DNA from: Nonomuraea turcica
GTDB taxonomy: Bacteria > Actinomycetota > Actinomycetes > Streptosporangiales > Streptosporangiaceae
Length of the DNA stretch: 64,000 nt
NCBI RefSeq assembly: GCF_030718205.1
Contig: NZ_JAUZQF010000017.1
Span: 124,001-188,000 of the forward strand
Direction: 5' to 3'
Part shown: positions 22,127 through 30,564 of the stretch, piece by piece
How positions within the stretch are numbered: the stretch's first letter is position 1
Layout: each line of letters begins with the position of its first letter
Notes under the pieces: generated by a model
What the model was told of the DNA's origin: nothing
What the model saw: the letters and a program-made list of their open reading frames with translations, nothing else
Databases searched by the model: none
Made by a program: the position numbers and the translations under genes

Positions 22127-23439
22127 GACGCGATCTGGAAGCCGGACTTGCGCATGTCGGCGACCGTGGCGTCCTGCATGGTCTGAATGGCGGCGGAGAA
22201 CGGCGACTTGCTCTGCAGCGCCTTGTCGAAGGCGTCCTTGAAGGAGTTGTACGTCACGCCGACGTTCGGCCCGAAGGTGAACCCGCGTGCCCCGGCGGAC
22301 ACGGTGGCGGCCTGCTGCCAGAAGTCGGGCTGGTTGGAGAAGTATTCGGGAGCCTCGCCGAGCGCCGACTGGGCCTTGGTCGAGGCCGGGTAGATCGCGG
22401 CCTCCTTGACCAGCAACTCCAGGGCGGCCGGGTCGGTGTTGAGCCAGGTGGCGAACTGCGCGGCGGCCGCCTTGTTCGGCGTCTTGGCCGACACGGCCAC
22501 GGAGGAGCCGCCCCAGAAGCCGCTGAAGCTCTCACCGGCGTTCCACTGCGGCAGCGGCGCGATGGCCCACTTACCCTTGGCCTTGGGCGCGTTGGTCGAC
22601 AGGACGCCCGGCGCCCACACCGCCGACGGCCAGCTCAGCAGTTTGCCGTCGTTGAGCGCCTTGTTCCACTCGGGGGTGAAGAACGGCATGTCATCGATGG
22701 CGCCCTCCTTGACCAGGCCGTCCCAGTAGTCGGCGACCTTCTTGGTGGGCTCGTCGGCGATGTTGACCTTCCACGACTCGCCGCTGATCGACCACCACTG
22801 CGCGCCGGCCTGCTGGGCGAGGCCTGTGAACGCTCCCGGGTCCTTGCTGGAGAACGTGCCGAGGTAGGCCTTGGGGTCCTTCTTGCGCACCGTGCGGGCC
22901 GCGTCGGCGTACTCCTGCCAGGTCTTCGGCACCGCGATGCCGTACTTGTCGAACAGGTCCTGGCGGTAGAAGAGCATCATGGGGCCGCTGTCCTGCGGGA
23001 TGCCGTACACGCCCTCCGTGCCGAGCGTGACCAGGTTCCACAGGCCCTCGGAGAACTCGCCCTTGACCGCGGCGGTCTCGGCCTTGAGGTCGGCCACCGC
23101 GTCGGCGGCGATGAACGACGGCAGGTGCTGGTACTCGGCCTGCACCAGGTCCGGCGGGTTGCCGGCCTTGCTCGCGGTCAGGTACTTGGCGGCCGCGTCG
23201 TCGCCGCCGGCCTGCTTGCTGACCGTCACCTGGATGTCCGGGTGCGCCTTGTTCCAGACGTCGACGATCTTGTCCATGTTGGGGGCCCAGGTCCAGTAGA
23301 CGAGCTTGACCGGTCCCTGGGCGGCGGCCGTGGGGCTCTGCGCCGCCTCGGTGCTTTGAGCGGGCTCGCCCGACCCGCAGCTCGCGAGGGTGGCCGTGAG
23401 GGCGACGGCCAGGGCTGCTCCAAGGCGGTTGGCGCGCAT
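22123..23439 (-). CDS. sugar-binding lipoprotein of CUT1 ABC importer
   Basis: This 438-aa extracellular solute-binding protein (family 1) has a signal peptide with lipobox LASC (Cys21), a Ser/Ala/Gln-rich tether and a bilobed binding domain. WTWAPNMDKIVDVWNKAHPDIQV near the start and WPSAVWAPGVLSTNAPKAKGKWAIAPLPQWNAG in the second lobe are typical of maltose/oligosaccharide binders. GGAGGTACGCA precedes ATG 23439. It is the first gene of the importer-LacI operon. The mirror-image operators lie 22 bp and 148 bp upstream of the start codon, so repression by the operon's own LacI is likely. Confidence 0.93.
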   Translation of the reverse strand: MRANRLGAALAVALTATLASCGSGEPAQSTEAAQSPTAAAQGPVKLVYWTWAPNMDKIVDVWNKAHPDIQVTVSKQAGGDDAAAKYLTASKAGNPPDLVQAEYQHLPSFIAADAVADLKAETAAVKGEFSEGLWNLVTLGTEGVYGIPQDSGPMMLFYRQDLFDKYGIAVPKTWQEYADAARTVRKKDPKAYLGTFSSKDPGAFTGLAQQAGAQWWSISGESWKVNIADEPTKKVADYWDGLVKEGAIDDMPFFTPEWNKALNDGKLLSWPSAVWAPGVLSTNAPKAKGKWAIAPLPQWNAGESFSGFWGGSSVAVSAKTPNKAAAAQFATWLNTDPAALELLVKEAAIYPASTKAQSALGEAPEYFSNQPDFWQQAATVSAGARGFTFGPNVGVTYNSFKDAFDKALQSKSPFSAAIQTMQDATVADMRKSGFQIAS

Positions 23440-23460
23440 TGCGTACCTCCGTAGGGGGTT

Positions 23461-23476
23461 CTGTGAACGTGCACAG
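23461..23476. promoter_or_regulatory. LacI-type operator 1 of the galactan divergon
   Basis: CTGTGAACGTGCACAG is a near-perfect CG-centred palindrome (one mismatched pair), 22 bp upstream of the binding-protein ATG. An exact reverse-complement copy is at 23587. The arrangement is typical of LacI-family autoregulation. Confidence 0.75.
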
Positions 23477-23586
23477 AGTGGAACAGTCCGGAAATACCCG
23501 TCAAGGGGTCGTTACGGTCTCGTTAACCTCCAGGGCGAGCAGGAAAATTCGGGGTCACTGTTCCCTCAAGGACAGGTCGAGCGTTA

Positions 23587-23602
23587 CTGTGCACGTTCAC
23601 AG
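23587..23602. promoter_or_regulatory. LacI-type operator 2 of the galactan divergon
   Basis: CTGTGCACGTTCACAG is the exact reverse complement of the site at 23461-23476 and lies 21 bp before the GH42 ATG. Each divergent gene therefore has the same site at the same distance and orientation from its start, which suggests coordinated repression by one LacI protein. Confidence 0.75.
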
Positions 23603-23622
23603 AAGCTTCTCGAGGGGGATGG

Positions 23623-25608
23623 ATGTATCCGGAGCGTCCTGCTGGCATCGCCTACGGCGGGGACTACAACCCAGAGCAGTGGCCGCGCGAGGTCCTCGAA
23701 GAGGACGTGGCCCTCATGCGCGAGGCCGGGGTCAACCTGGTCAGCCTGGGCATTCACTCGTGGGCGCTGATGGAGCCGGCCGAGGGACGCTACGAGTTCG
23801 GCTGGCTGGACGAGGTCATCGACCGGCTGCACGCCGCCGGGGTCGCGGTCGACCTGGCGACGCCGACGGCCGCCCCGCCCGCCTGGTTCATCGCCCAGCA
23901 CCCCGACGTGCTGCCGGTGACCAGGGAAGGCGTGCGGATCGGGTTCGGCGGGCGGCAGAGCGCCTGCTCCAGCGCCCCGGCCTTCCGTGAGGTGACCGCG
24001 CGGCTGGTGCGCGCGCTGGGCGAGCACTACCGCGGCCATCCCGCCGTGGTCATGTGGCACGTGCACAACGAGTACGGCGCGCCGCTCGGCGAGTGTTACT
24101 GCGAGCACAGCGTGGCGGCCTGGCGCGAGTGGCTTCGCATGACATATCAGGATATTTCGGCTTTGAATGACGCCTGGGGCGCCACCTTCTGGGGCCAGAC
24201 CTACACCGACTGGTCGCAGATCGACGCCCCCCGCTTCAACCACACGGTCGTCAACCCGGCCCAGCGCCTCGACTACGCCCGCTTCAGCGACGGCCAGCAC
24301 CGCGAGCACTACGCACTCCAGCGCGACATCCTGCGCGAGCTCACCCCGGGCATCCCGGTCACCACGAACTTCGCCGGCACCGTCAACTGCAAGTCCACCG
24401 ATCTGTGGCAGTGGGCCCGCGAGCTCGACGTGATCGCCAACGACCACTACCTCGCCGCCGAGCGGCCCGACAACCACATCGACCTGGCCATGTCCGCCGA
24501 CCTGGCCCGCTCGGTGGCGGGCGGCGCGCCGTGGATGCTGATGGAGCACTCGGCCGGCGCGGTCAACTGGCAGCCGCGCAACATCGCCAAGCGGCAGGGG
24601 GAGATGCGCCGCAACAGCCTGGCGCACGTGGCGCGCGGCTCCGACAGCGTGCTGTTCTTCCAGTTCAGGGCTTCGCGGTTCGGGGCCGAGAAGTTCCACT
24701 CCGGCCTCGTCCCGCACGCCGGCACCGACTCCGAGCAGTGGCGCGAGGTGGTGCGGCTGGGCGCCGACCTGCGCAAGCTCGCCGATCTGCAGGGGAGCCG
24801 GGTGCGGGCCGACGTGGCGATCGTCTGGGACTGGGAGTCGTACTGGGCGCTGGAGCTGGACTGGCGGCCGTCGGTGGACCTGACCTTCAGGGAGCGGGTG
24901 GACGCCTTCTACGAGGCGTTGTGGCGCGAGCACGTCACGGTGGACTTCGTCCACCCTTCCGCTGATATTTCGGGATATCGGGTCGTGGTGGCGCCGAGCT
25001 CGTACCTGCTCACCGAGGCCTCCGCCAAGAACCTCCACCGGTACGTCGAGGCCGGCGGCAACCTGCTCGTGTCGTACTTCTCCGGCATCGTCGACGAACA
25101 CGACACCATCCACCCCGGCGCCCACCCCGGCGCGCTGCGCGAGCTGCTCGGCCTGTCCATTGAGGAGTTCCACCCCCTGCGCCAGGACGAGACCGTGACA
25201 CTGACCGGCGGTGATACCGCCCGCATCTGGTCGGAGCGCGTCCGTCCCGCCGGCGCGGCCTCCGTACGGGACTTCGCCGCCGGCCCCGACGCGGGCCACC
25301 CCGCCGTCACCCGCCACGACCTCGGCGCCGGCACCGCCTGGTACCTCGCCACCGCGCCCGTCACCGGCCTGCGCGACCTGCTCGCCCAGGTGCTCGACCA
25401 CGCGGGCGTCTCCCGCCCGCGCGGCCTGCCCGACACCCTGGAGCTGGTCCGCCGGGGCCGGCACGTCTTCCTGATCAACCACGGCGACGAGCCGGTGACG
25501 GTCGAGGGGGTGACCGGCACGAGCGTGTTCGACGGCGTACGCCACGACGGGCCGGTCACCGTCGCGCCCGGCGCGGTCACCGTCGTCGTGGAATCCCCCC
25601 AACCCTAG
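23623..25608 (+). CDS. GH42 beta-galactosidase (galacto-oligosaccharide type)
   Basis: This 661-aa intracellular GH42 enzyme hydrolyses terminal beta-galactose, probably from beta-1,4-galacto-oligosaccharides imported by the divergent ABC system. It has the N-terminal GGDYNPEQWP signature and a TIM barrel with acid/base Glu150 (MWHVHNEYG) and nucleophile Glu308 (LMEHSAGAVNWQP). The trimerisation (Rossmann-like) and C-terminal beta domains follow. No signal peptide is present. GAGGGGG precedes ATG 23623. GH53 galactanase starts 11 bp after its stop, making an operon equivalent to ganA-ganB of Bacillus in function. It is under the LacI operator at 23587. Confidence 0.95.
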   Translation: MYPERPAGIAYGGDYNPEQWPREVLEEDVALMREAGVNLVSLGIHSWALMEPAEGRYEFGWLDEVIDRLHAAGVAVDLATPTAAPPAWFIAQHPDVLPVTREGVRIGFGGRQSACSSAPAFREVTARLVRALGEHYRGHPAVVMWHVHNEYGAPLGECYCEHSVAAWREWLRMTYQDISALNDAWGATFWGQTYTDWSQIDAPRFNHTVVNPAQRLDYARFSDGQHREHYALQRDILRELTPGIPVTTNFAGTVNCKSTDLWQWARELDVIANDHYLAAERPDNHIDLAMSADLARSVAGGAPWMLMEHSAGAVNWQPRNIAKRQGEMRRNSLAHVARGSDSVLFFQFRASRFGAEKFHSGLVPHAGTDSEQWREVVRLGADLRKLADLQGSRVRADVAIVWDWESYWALELDWRPSVDLTFRERVDAFYEALWREHVTVDFVHPSADISGYRVVVAPSSYLLTEASAKNLHRYVEAGGNLLVSYFSGIVDEHDTIHPGAHPGALRELLGLSIEEFHPLRQDETVTLTGGDTARIWSERVRPAGAASVRDFAAGPDAGHPAVTRHDLGAGTAWYLATAPVTGLRDLLAQVLDHAGVSRPRGLPDTLELVRRGRHVFLINHGDEPVTVEGVTGTSVFDGVRHDGPVTVAPGAVTVVVESPQP

Positions 25609-25618
25609 GGAGACCCCG

Positions 25619-26719
25619 ATGAAACGCATCCTGACCGCACTCCTGTTAGCCGCCGCCCTCGTCGTCGTGGCGCAACCGGCGCAGGCTGGGGCCCGCCTGC
25701 AGATCAGGGGCGCCGACATCTCCAGCCTCGCCAAATCCGAGGCCTACGGCGGCGTCTACCGCGACGCCCGCGGCCGCCGCGGCGACGCAATCCGCATCCT
25801 GTCCCAGGCTGGGCTCAACTACATCAGGCTCAAGGTCTGGGTGAACCCGGCCGACGGCTACAACACCAAGACCCAGGTCCTGTCCATCGCCAAGCGCGCC
25901 AAGGCGAACGGCATGAAGCTGCTGGTCGACTTCCACTACTCCGACACCTGGGCCGACCCGGGCAAGCAGTTCAAGCCCGCCGCCTGGGAGGCGCTTCCGT
26001 TCGACCAGCTCAAGCAGGCGCTGTACGACCACACCTACGACGTCCTCGACGCGCTGCGCCGCCAGGGCACCGCGGCCGACATGGTCCAGGTCGGCAACGA
26101 GATCAACGGCGGCCTGCTCTGGCCGGATGGCTCCAACTCCACCTGGGCGAACACGGCCGCCCTGCTGAACGCCGGCTACGACGCGGTCAAGGCCGTGTCC
26201 GCCTCGACGAAGGTCGTGCTGCACCTGGCCAACGGCGGCGACAACGGCCTCTACCGGTGGTGGTTCGACAACGCGAACGCCAACGGCATCCGGTACGACG
26301 TGATCGGGTTGTCGTACTACGCGTACTGGCACGGCACGCTGGAGGCGTTCCAGGCCAACATCAACGACGTGGCCACCCGGTACGGCAAGCCCGTCGTCGT
26401 GGTCGAGACCGCCTACCCGTTCACCACGGCCGACGACGACGGCTGGGAGAACATCATCCTGTCGCCGGAGCCGTACCCCGGCTACCAGGCCACCCCGCAG
26501 GGCCAGGCCGCGATGCTGGCGAAGGTCGCCGACATCGTCCGCCAGGTGCCGGGCGGGCTGGGTCTCGGCCTGTTCACCTGGGAGGCCACCTGGACCGGCG
26601 TCAAGGGCAACGGCTGGGACCCGGCCGACCCGTCGTCCGGCAACGGCTGGGAGAACCAGGCCCTGTTCGACTACTCCGACCGCGCCCTGCCCGCCATGCG
26701 GGTTCTCGGCCACAGCTGA
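25619..26719 (+). CDS. secreted GH53 endo-beta-1,4-galactanase
   Basis: This 366-aa enzyme cleaves beta-1,4-galactan (type I arabinogalactan, pectin side chains) outside the cell. It has a signal peptide MKRILTALLLAAALVVVAQPAQA (cleavage after about 23), then a GH53 barrel: RGADISSL, LRLKVWVNP-type strand (IRLKVWVNP), acid/base Glu161 in VQVGNEINGG and nucleophile Glu263 in VVVVETAYP. It ends TWEATWTGVKGNGWDP, with no carbohydrate-binding module. It is the second gene of the GH42-GH53 operon. A GC-rich hairpin follows the stop. Galactan is cut outside, oligosaccharides enter through the ABC importer, and GH42 finishes hydrolysis inside. Confidence 0.95.
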   Translation: MKRILTALLLAAALVVVAQPAQAGARLQIRGADISSLAKSEAYGGVYRDARGRRGDAIRILSQAGLNYIRLKVWVNPADGYNTKTQVLSIAKRAKANGMKLLVDFHYSDTWADPGKQFKPAAWEALPFDQLKQALYDHTYDVLDALRRQGTAADMVQVGNEINGGLLWPDGSNSTWANTAALLNAGYDAVKAVSASTKVVLHLANGGDNGLYRWWFDNANANGIRYDVIGLSYYAYWHGTLEAFQANINDVATRYGKPVVVVETAYPFTTADDDGWENIILSPEPYPGYQATPQGQAAMLAKVADIVRQVPGGLGLGLFTWEATWTGVKGNGWDPADPSSGNGWENQALFDYSDRALPAMRVLGHS

Positions 26720-26733
26720 TCCCCGGTCCTCGT

Positions 26734-26766
26734 CCCGTCCCGTCGTCGAGCTCACGGCGGGACGGG
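26734..26766 (+). terminator. GC-rich hairpin after galactanase gene
   Basis: CCCGTCCCG (26734-26742) and CGGGACGGG (26758-26766) form a 9-bp perfect stem with a 15-nt loop directly after the GH53 gene. There is no U-tract, which is common for actinomycete terminators. Confidence 0.5.
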
Positions 26767-26774
26767 CCGCATGA

Positions 26775-26789
26775 ACGCAATGATTGCGT
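26775..26789. promoter_or_regulatory. palindrome abutting the Fic start codon
   Basis: ACGCAATGATTGCGT is a perfect 7+1+7 palindrome ending one base before ATG 26791, where a ribosome binding site would be. No Shine-Dalgarno is visible, so the mRNA may be leaderless and the site an operator, perhaps for the winged-helix domain of the Fic protein itself. Confidence 0.5.
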
Positions 26790-26790
26790 C

Positions 26791-27927
26791 ATGCTGTTCC
26801 CGACTCCCGCGCTCACCGACGCCGACCGGAGAGTTCTCGAAGAGATCGAGGCGGCTCGGCAGAAACTCCGCCACCAACTGCGGTCCACGCCGAGTAAGCG
26901 GACTGGAGGGCTACGCAAGTTCCTCACGGCCGACGCCGTCGCCGCCTCCAACTCGATCGAGGGCTTCAAGGTGTCCACGATCGATGTGGAAGATCTCCTC
27001 GAGGGTGAGAGAGACGTGGACGTCTCCGATGAGAACCGCGAGGAAACCCTCGCCTACCAGCGGATGATGACCTACATCCAGACCCTCCATGATGTGGAGG
27101 ACTTCTGCTACAGCACGGGGTTCCTGAACGCTCTGCATTGGATGCTCCAGGGGCACAGGCACACGCAGCGCAAGCCTGCGGGACAGTGGCGCCGAGGGCC
27201 TGTCTACGTCACCGGCGCGCGTGACCCCAGCATTGCGGCCTACACGGCCCCGGACGCGGAGGACGTCCCCGCGCTGATGCGGGAATTGTCCGGCTGGCTC
27301 AATACCGACGACGGCTCCCACTTGCTCATCAGGGCCGCTATGGCCCACCTCTATCTGGTCTCCATCCACCCATGGGCAGACGGCAACGGGCGTATGTCCC
27401 GCTCCCTCCAAACACTGGTGATCGCCAGGAACGGAGTGCTCGCACCCGAGGTCTCCTCCATTGAGGCGTGGCTCGGGCGGCCGGGCAACACCTGGGAGTA
27501 CTACGCCGCGCTCGCCCGGCGCGGCTCCACGTACCGGCCCGACCAAGACGTCTCGGATTGGATCCGCTTCAACCTCACCGCCTACCATCAGCAGGCGCAG
27601 ACCGTGAAGAACCGCCTTGACCGCTCCACCCGTGTGTGGACGCTGCTCGGCGACATCGCGGAGCGGCGGGGCATGGACGAGCGCATCGTCACCGCTCTGC
27701 ATGATGTGGCCATGTCTGGCCGCGTCCGCCGCAGCCGATATGAACGAGCCGAGGGCCTCAGCCTCCAGCAAGCTCAGCGGGACCTGCGCGACCTCGTCAC
27801 AGCCGAGATCCTGACCCCGATCGGTCGCACCCGTGCCCGGTTTTACACGGCTGGACCTAATTTCCCCCAAGCCGCCTTGGATGCTGCCCGTACCCCCTTG
27901 CCCCTGACAGACCCCTACAATCCCTGA
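26791..27927 (+). CDS. Fic-domain protein (class II) with C-terminal winged helix
   Basis: This 378-aa Fic protein is a probable AMP-transferring enzyme. The catalytic loop HPWADGNGRMSR starts at His193, close to the consensus HPFxxGNGR. An N-terminal autoinhibitory motif SNSIEG (residues 53-58, Glu57) marks it as class II and predicts low activity until relieved. The C-terminal part (about 305-378: RRSRYERAEGLSLQQAQRDLRDLVTAEILTPIGRTRARFYTAG) is a winged helix, usually DNA-binding. ATG 26791 is the first Met after the palindrome and gives a typical N-terminus. It is a single gene with no antitoxin partner, and base composition is lower in GC than its neighbours. Target proteins are unknown. 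Confidence 0.92.
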   Translation: MLFPTPALTDADRRVLEEIEAARQKLRHQLRSTPSKRTGGLRKFLTADAVAASNSIEGFKVSTIDVEDLLEGERDVDVSDENREETLAYQRMMTYIQTLHDVEDFCYSTGFLNALHWMLQGHRHTQRKPAGQWRRGPVYVTGARDPSIAAYTAPDAEDVPALMRELSGWLNTDDGSHLLIRAAMAHLYLVSIHPWADGNGRMSRSLQTLVIARNGVLAPEVSSIEAWLGRPGNTWEYYAALARRGSTYRPDQDVSDWIRFNLTAYHQQAQTVKNRLDRSTRVWTLLGDIAERRGMDERIVTALHDVAMSGRVRRSRYERAEGLSLQQAQRDLRDLVTAEILTPIGRTRARFYTAGPNFPQAALDAARTPLPLTDPYNP

Positions 27928-28007
27928 TCGAGTTGAGCAGGAACACGCGAACCAGCCGGCTCGAACGGGCCCTTCGGATCATCCGCTGACGTTGACATGA
28001 TGGGCGC

Positions 28008-28643
28008 ATGACGCCCGATGAGCTGCTCACCACCACCCGCAGCGTCCGCAAGCGCCTCGACCTGACCCGGCCCGTCCCCCTGGACCTCGTCCGCGAGTGC
28101 CTGGAGATCGCCCTCCAGGCCCCGACCGGCGGAAACCGGCAGAGCTGGCACTGGATCGTGGTCACCGACCCGGAGGTGCGGAAACAGATCGGCGACTACT
28201 ACGGCCGCTCCTTCCGCGCCTACTACGAGTCGGGAGCCTCCGCCGGGTCGCTGTTCCAGGACGACCCGGAACGGGCCGCCACGCAGCGACGCGTGGCCGG
28301 CAGCTCCGTCCATCTCGGCGAGCATATGGGCGACGTGCCCGTGCTGGTGATCGGCTGCATCACGCTCCCCGGCGGCGGGCTGCCCGAGGGCAACCAGGCG
28401 GGCCTGTGGGGGTCGCTGCTGCCGGCCGCGTGGAGCTACATGCTGGCCGCCCGCGCCCGCGGGCTCGGCACGGCCTGGACGACCCTGCACCTGGCGTACG
28501 AGAGTGAGATCGCCGGGTTGCTCGGCATACCCGCCGACGTGCGCCAGGGCGTGCTCCTCCCCACCGCCTACTACACCGGGGACACGTTCAGGCCCGCACC
28601 GCGCCGGCCGCTCGACGAAGTGCTGCACCTCGATCGCTGGTGA
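28008..28643 (+). CDS. nitroreductase-family FMN oxidoreductase
   Basis: This 211-aa protein of the nitroreductase fold uses FMN and NAD(P)H to reduce nitro compounds, quinones or similar substrates. Visible are the RSVRKRLDLTRPV opening, the FMN-contact QAPTGGNRQSWHWIVV and the late GLGTAWTTLHLAYESEIAGLLGIPADVRQGVLLPTAYYTGDTFRPAPRRPLDEVLHLDRW. There is no signal peptide. ATG 28008 is the first in-frame start with the family's N-terminus. The MetE-like gene starts 11 bp after its stop, so the two may be cotranscribed. The true substrate cannot be read from sequence. Confidence 0.9.
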   Translation: MTPDELLTTTRSVRKRLDLTRPVPLDLVRECLEIALQAPTGGNRQSWHWIVVTDPEVRKQIGDYYGRSFRAYYESGASAGSLFQDDPERAATQRRVAGSSVHLGEHMGDVPVLVIGCITLPGGGLPEGNQAGLWGSLLPAAWSYMLAARARGLGTAWTTLHLAYESEIAGLLGIPADVRQGVLLPTAYYTGDTFRPAPRRPLDEVLHLDRW

Positions 28644-28654
28644 ATGGAGGGCCC

Positions 28655-29692
28655 GTGACATCTCTGCCGCTGCTGCCGACGTCGCTGGTAGGAAGCTACG
28701 CCCAGCCCGAATGGCTGATCGACCGCGCCAAACTGGCGGGCCGGTTCCCGCCCCGGGTGCGGGCCAGGGAGCTGTGGCGCATCCCGCCCGAGCAGCTCGG
28801 TCAGGCCCAGGACGACGCCACCGAGCTGGCCATCAGGGCCCAGGAGCGCGCCGGTCTCGACATCATCACCGACGGGGAGATCCGCCGAGAGAGCTACTCC
28901 AATCACTTCGCCACCGCACTGGAGGGCGTCGACCTGGACAATCCGGGTACGGCGCTGGACCGCAGCGGCCACCCGAACCCCGTCCCGCGCATCGTCGGCC
29001 CCATCCGCCGCCCGCGCCCGGTCGAGGTGGACGACCTGCGGTTCCTGCGCGCCCACACCGATCGCCCGGTCAAGATGACGGTGCCGGGACCGTTCACGAT
29101 GAGCCAGCAGGCGCAGAACGACCACTACCCGGACGCCGAGGCGGCCGCGATGGACTACGCGGCGGCGGTCAACGCGGAGATGCGCGACCTGTTCGCGGCC
29201 GGGGCCGACGTCGTGCAGATCGACGAGCCGTACATGCAGGCCAGGCCGGAGGCGGCGCGGGCGTACGGGCTGGCCGCGCTCAACGCGGCACTGGATGGCG
29301 TGGTCGGCACGACGGCGGTGCACATCTGCTTCGGGTACGCGGCGATCATCCACGAGCGGCCGGAGGCGTACTCGTTCCTGCCGGAGCTGGCCGGCTGCCC
29401 GGTCCAGCAGGTGTCGATCGAGACCGCGCAGTCCGAACTGGACCTGGGGGTGTTGTCCGACCTGAAGGACAAGACGATCATTCTCGGGGTGATCGACCTG
29501 TCGAGGCCGGACGTGGAGCCGGTGGAGGTGGTGGCGGGGCGGGTGCGCAGGGCGTTCGAGTGGGTGCCGCCCGAGCGGATCGTCATCGCGACCGACTGCG
29601 GCATGAAATACCTGCCGCGGGCGTCGGCAGCGGGCAAGATGCGGGCCATGTCCGGCGCCGCGCGGCTGCTGCGCGGCGAGCTCGGCGGCTAA
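28655..29692 (+). CDS. MetE catalytic-domain (cobalamin-independent methionine synthase-like) protein
   Basis: This 345-aa protein corresponds to the C-terminal catalytic barrel of MetE. It has TSLVGSYAQPEWL at the N-terminus and the zinc/homocysteine-site pieces in order: VQIDEPYM, VHICFGY, SIETAQSELD and IATDCGMKYLPR. The N-terminal MetE domain is absent, as in core-MetE or archaeal-type methyltransferases (about 340 aa). The methyl donor may therefore differ from methyl-tetrahydropteroyl-triglutamate. GTG 28655 is chosen because GGAGGG lies 4 nt upstream; an in-frame GTG at 28640 has no such site. It probably forms an operon with the nitroreductase gene just upstream. Confidence 0.88.
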   Translation: MTSLPLLPTSLVGSYAQPEWLIDRAKLAGRFPPRVRARELWRIPPEQLGQAQDDATELAIRAQERAGLDIITDGEIRRESYSNHFATALEGVDLDNPGTALDRSGHPNPVPRIVGPIRRPRPVEVDDLRFLRAHTDRPVKMTVPGPFTMSQQAQNDHYPDAEAAAMDYAAAVNAEMRDLFAAGADVVQIDEPYMQARPEAARAYGLAALNAALDGVVGTTAVHICFGYAAIIHERPEAYSFLPELAGCPVQQVSIETAQSELDLGVLSDLKDKTIILGVIDLSRPDVEPVEVVAGRVRRAFEWVPPERIVIATDCGMKYLPRASAAGKMRAMSGAARLLRGELGG

Positions 29693-29733
29693 GATCATCC
29701 GTGTAGCCCCGACCCCGTCGCAAGGAGCCGGCA

Positions 29734-30564
29734 GTGCCCGAGAGCGAGCAGGAAACCGCGCCCCCAGGGATCGACACCACCAAGCCGAGTGTCTCGCGCG
29801 TCTATGACTACATGCTCGGCGGCAAGGACAACTACGCGATCGACCGCCACGTGGCCGCGATGGCGTTGAAGGTCGCGCCGGACGCGCCGGAGGCGGCCAG
29901 GGCCAACCGGGAGTTCCTCCGCCGCACCGTCCGCTACCTGGCGGGCGAGGCCGGGATCCGGCAGTTCCTCGACATCGGCTCCGGCCTGCCGACGCAGGGC
30001 AACGTGCACGAGATCGCCCAGTCCGTCGCCCCCGGCACGCGTGTCGTCTACGTCGACCACGACCCGATCGTGCTCGTCCACGGCCAGGCACTGCTGGCCG
30101 CGGACGCCACCACCACGGTCATCGAGGCCGACGCCCGCGAGCCCGAGAAGATCCTCGGCGACCCGCAGGCGCGCGCCCTGCTCGACTTCAGCCGGCCTGT
30201 CGGGCTGCTGTTGTTCGGACTCCTGCACCACGTGTCCGACGACGAGGACCCCGGCGCCATCCTGGGCCGGCTGGTGGCCCCGCTCGCCCCGGGCAGCCAC
30301 GTGGTGATCTCCCACTTCCACAACCCGGGCGAGGCCCACCCCGAGGTGTCCAAGCAGGCCTACGCCGCGGAGAAGATCTTCAACGAGCACCTCGGCACCG
30401 GCCGGTGGCGCACTCGCGACGAGCTGCTCGCCTACTTCGACGGCCTCGAGTTGGTGGACCCCGGCCTGGTGCCGCTCCCGGAGTGGCGCCCCGACGACGG
30501 AGACACAGCCACTCCGGGCATCACCTACCACACCTTCGTCGGGGCCGTGGCCCGCAAGCCCTAG
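29734..30564 (+). CDS. SAM-dependent methyltransferase, DUF574/Methyltransf_19 (second copy)
   Basis: This 276-aa paralogue of the methyltransferase at 18464-19297 aligns along its whole length: GIDTTKPSVSRVYDYMLGGKDNYAIDRHV, QFLDIGSGLPTQGNVHEIAQ, VYVDHDPIVLVHGQALL, and PGITYHTFVGAVARKP at the end. CAAGGAG lies 7 nt before GTG 29734. Its stop overlaps the stop of the convergent GH1 gene by 2 bp. The two paralogues are on opposite strands 11 kb apart, which allows inversion by recombination. Substrate unknown. Confidence 0.93.
   Translation: MPESEQETAPPGIDTTKPSVSRVYDYMLGGKDNYAIDRHVAAMALKVAPDAPEAARANREFLRRTVRYLAGEAGIRQFLDIGSGLPTQGNVHEIAQSVAPGTRVVYVDHDPIVLVHGQALLAADATTTVIEADAREPEKILGDPQARALLDFSRPVGLLLFGLLHHVSDDEDPGAILGRLVAPLAPGSHVVISHFHNPGEAHPEVSKQAYAAEKIFNEHLGTGRWRTRDELLAYFDGLELVDPGLVPLPEWRPDDGDTATPGITYHTFVGAVARKP

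Noticed and set aside
24405..24965. Additional plus-strand frames inside the GH42 gene
   Set aside because: Arg/Ala/Gly-rich shadow of the real frame without a ribosome binding site.
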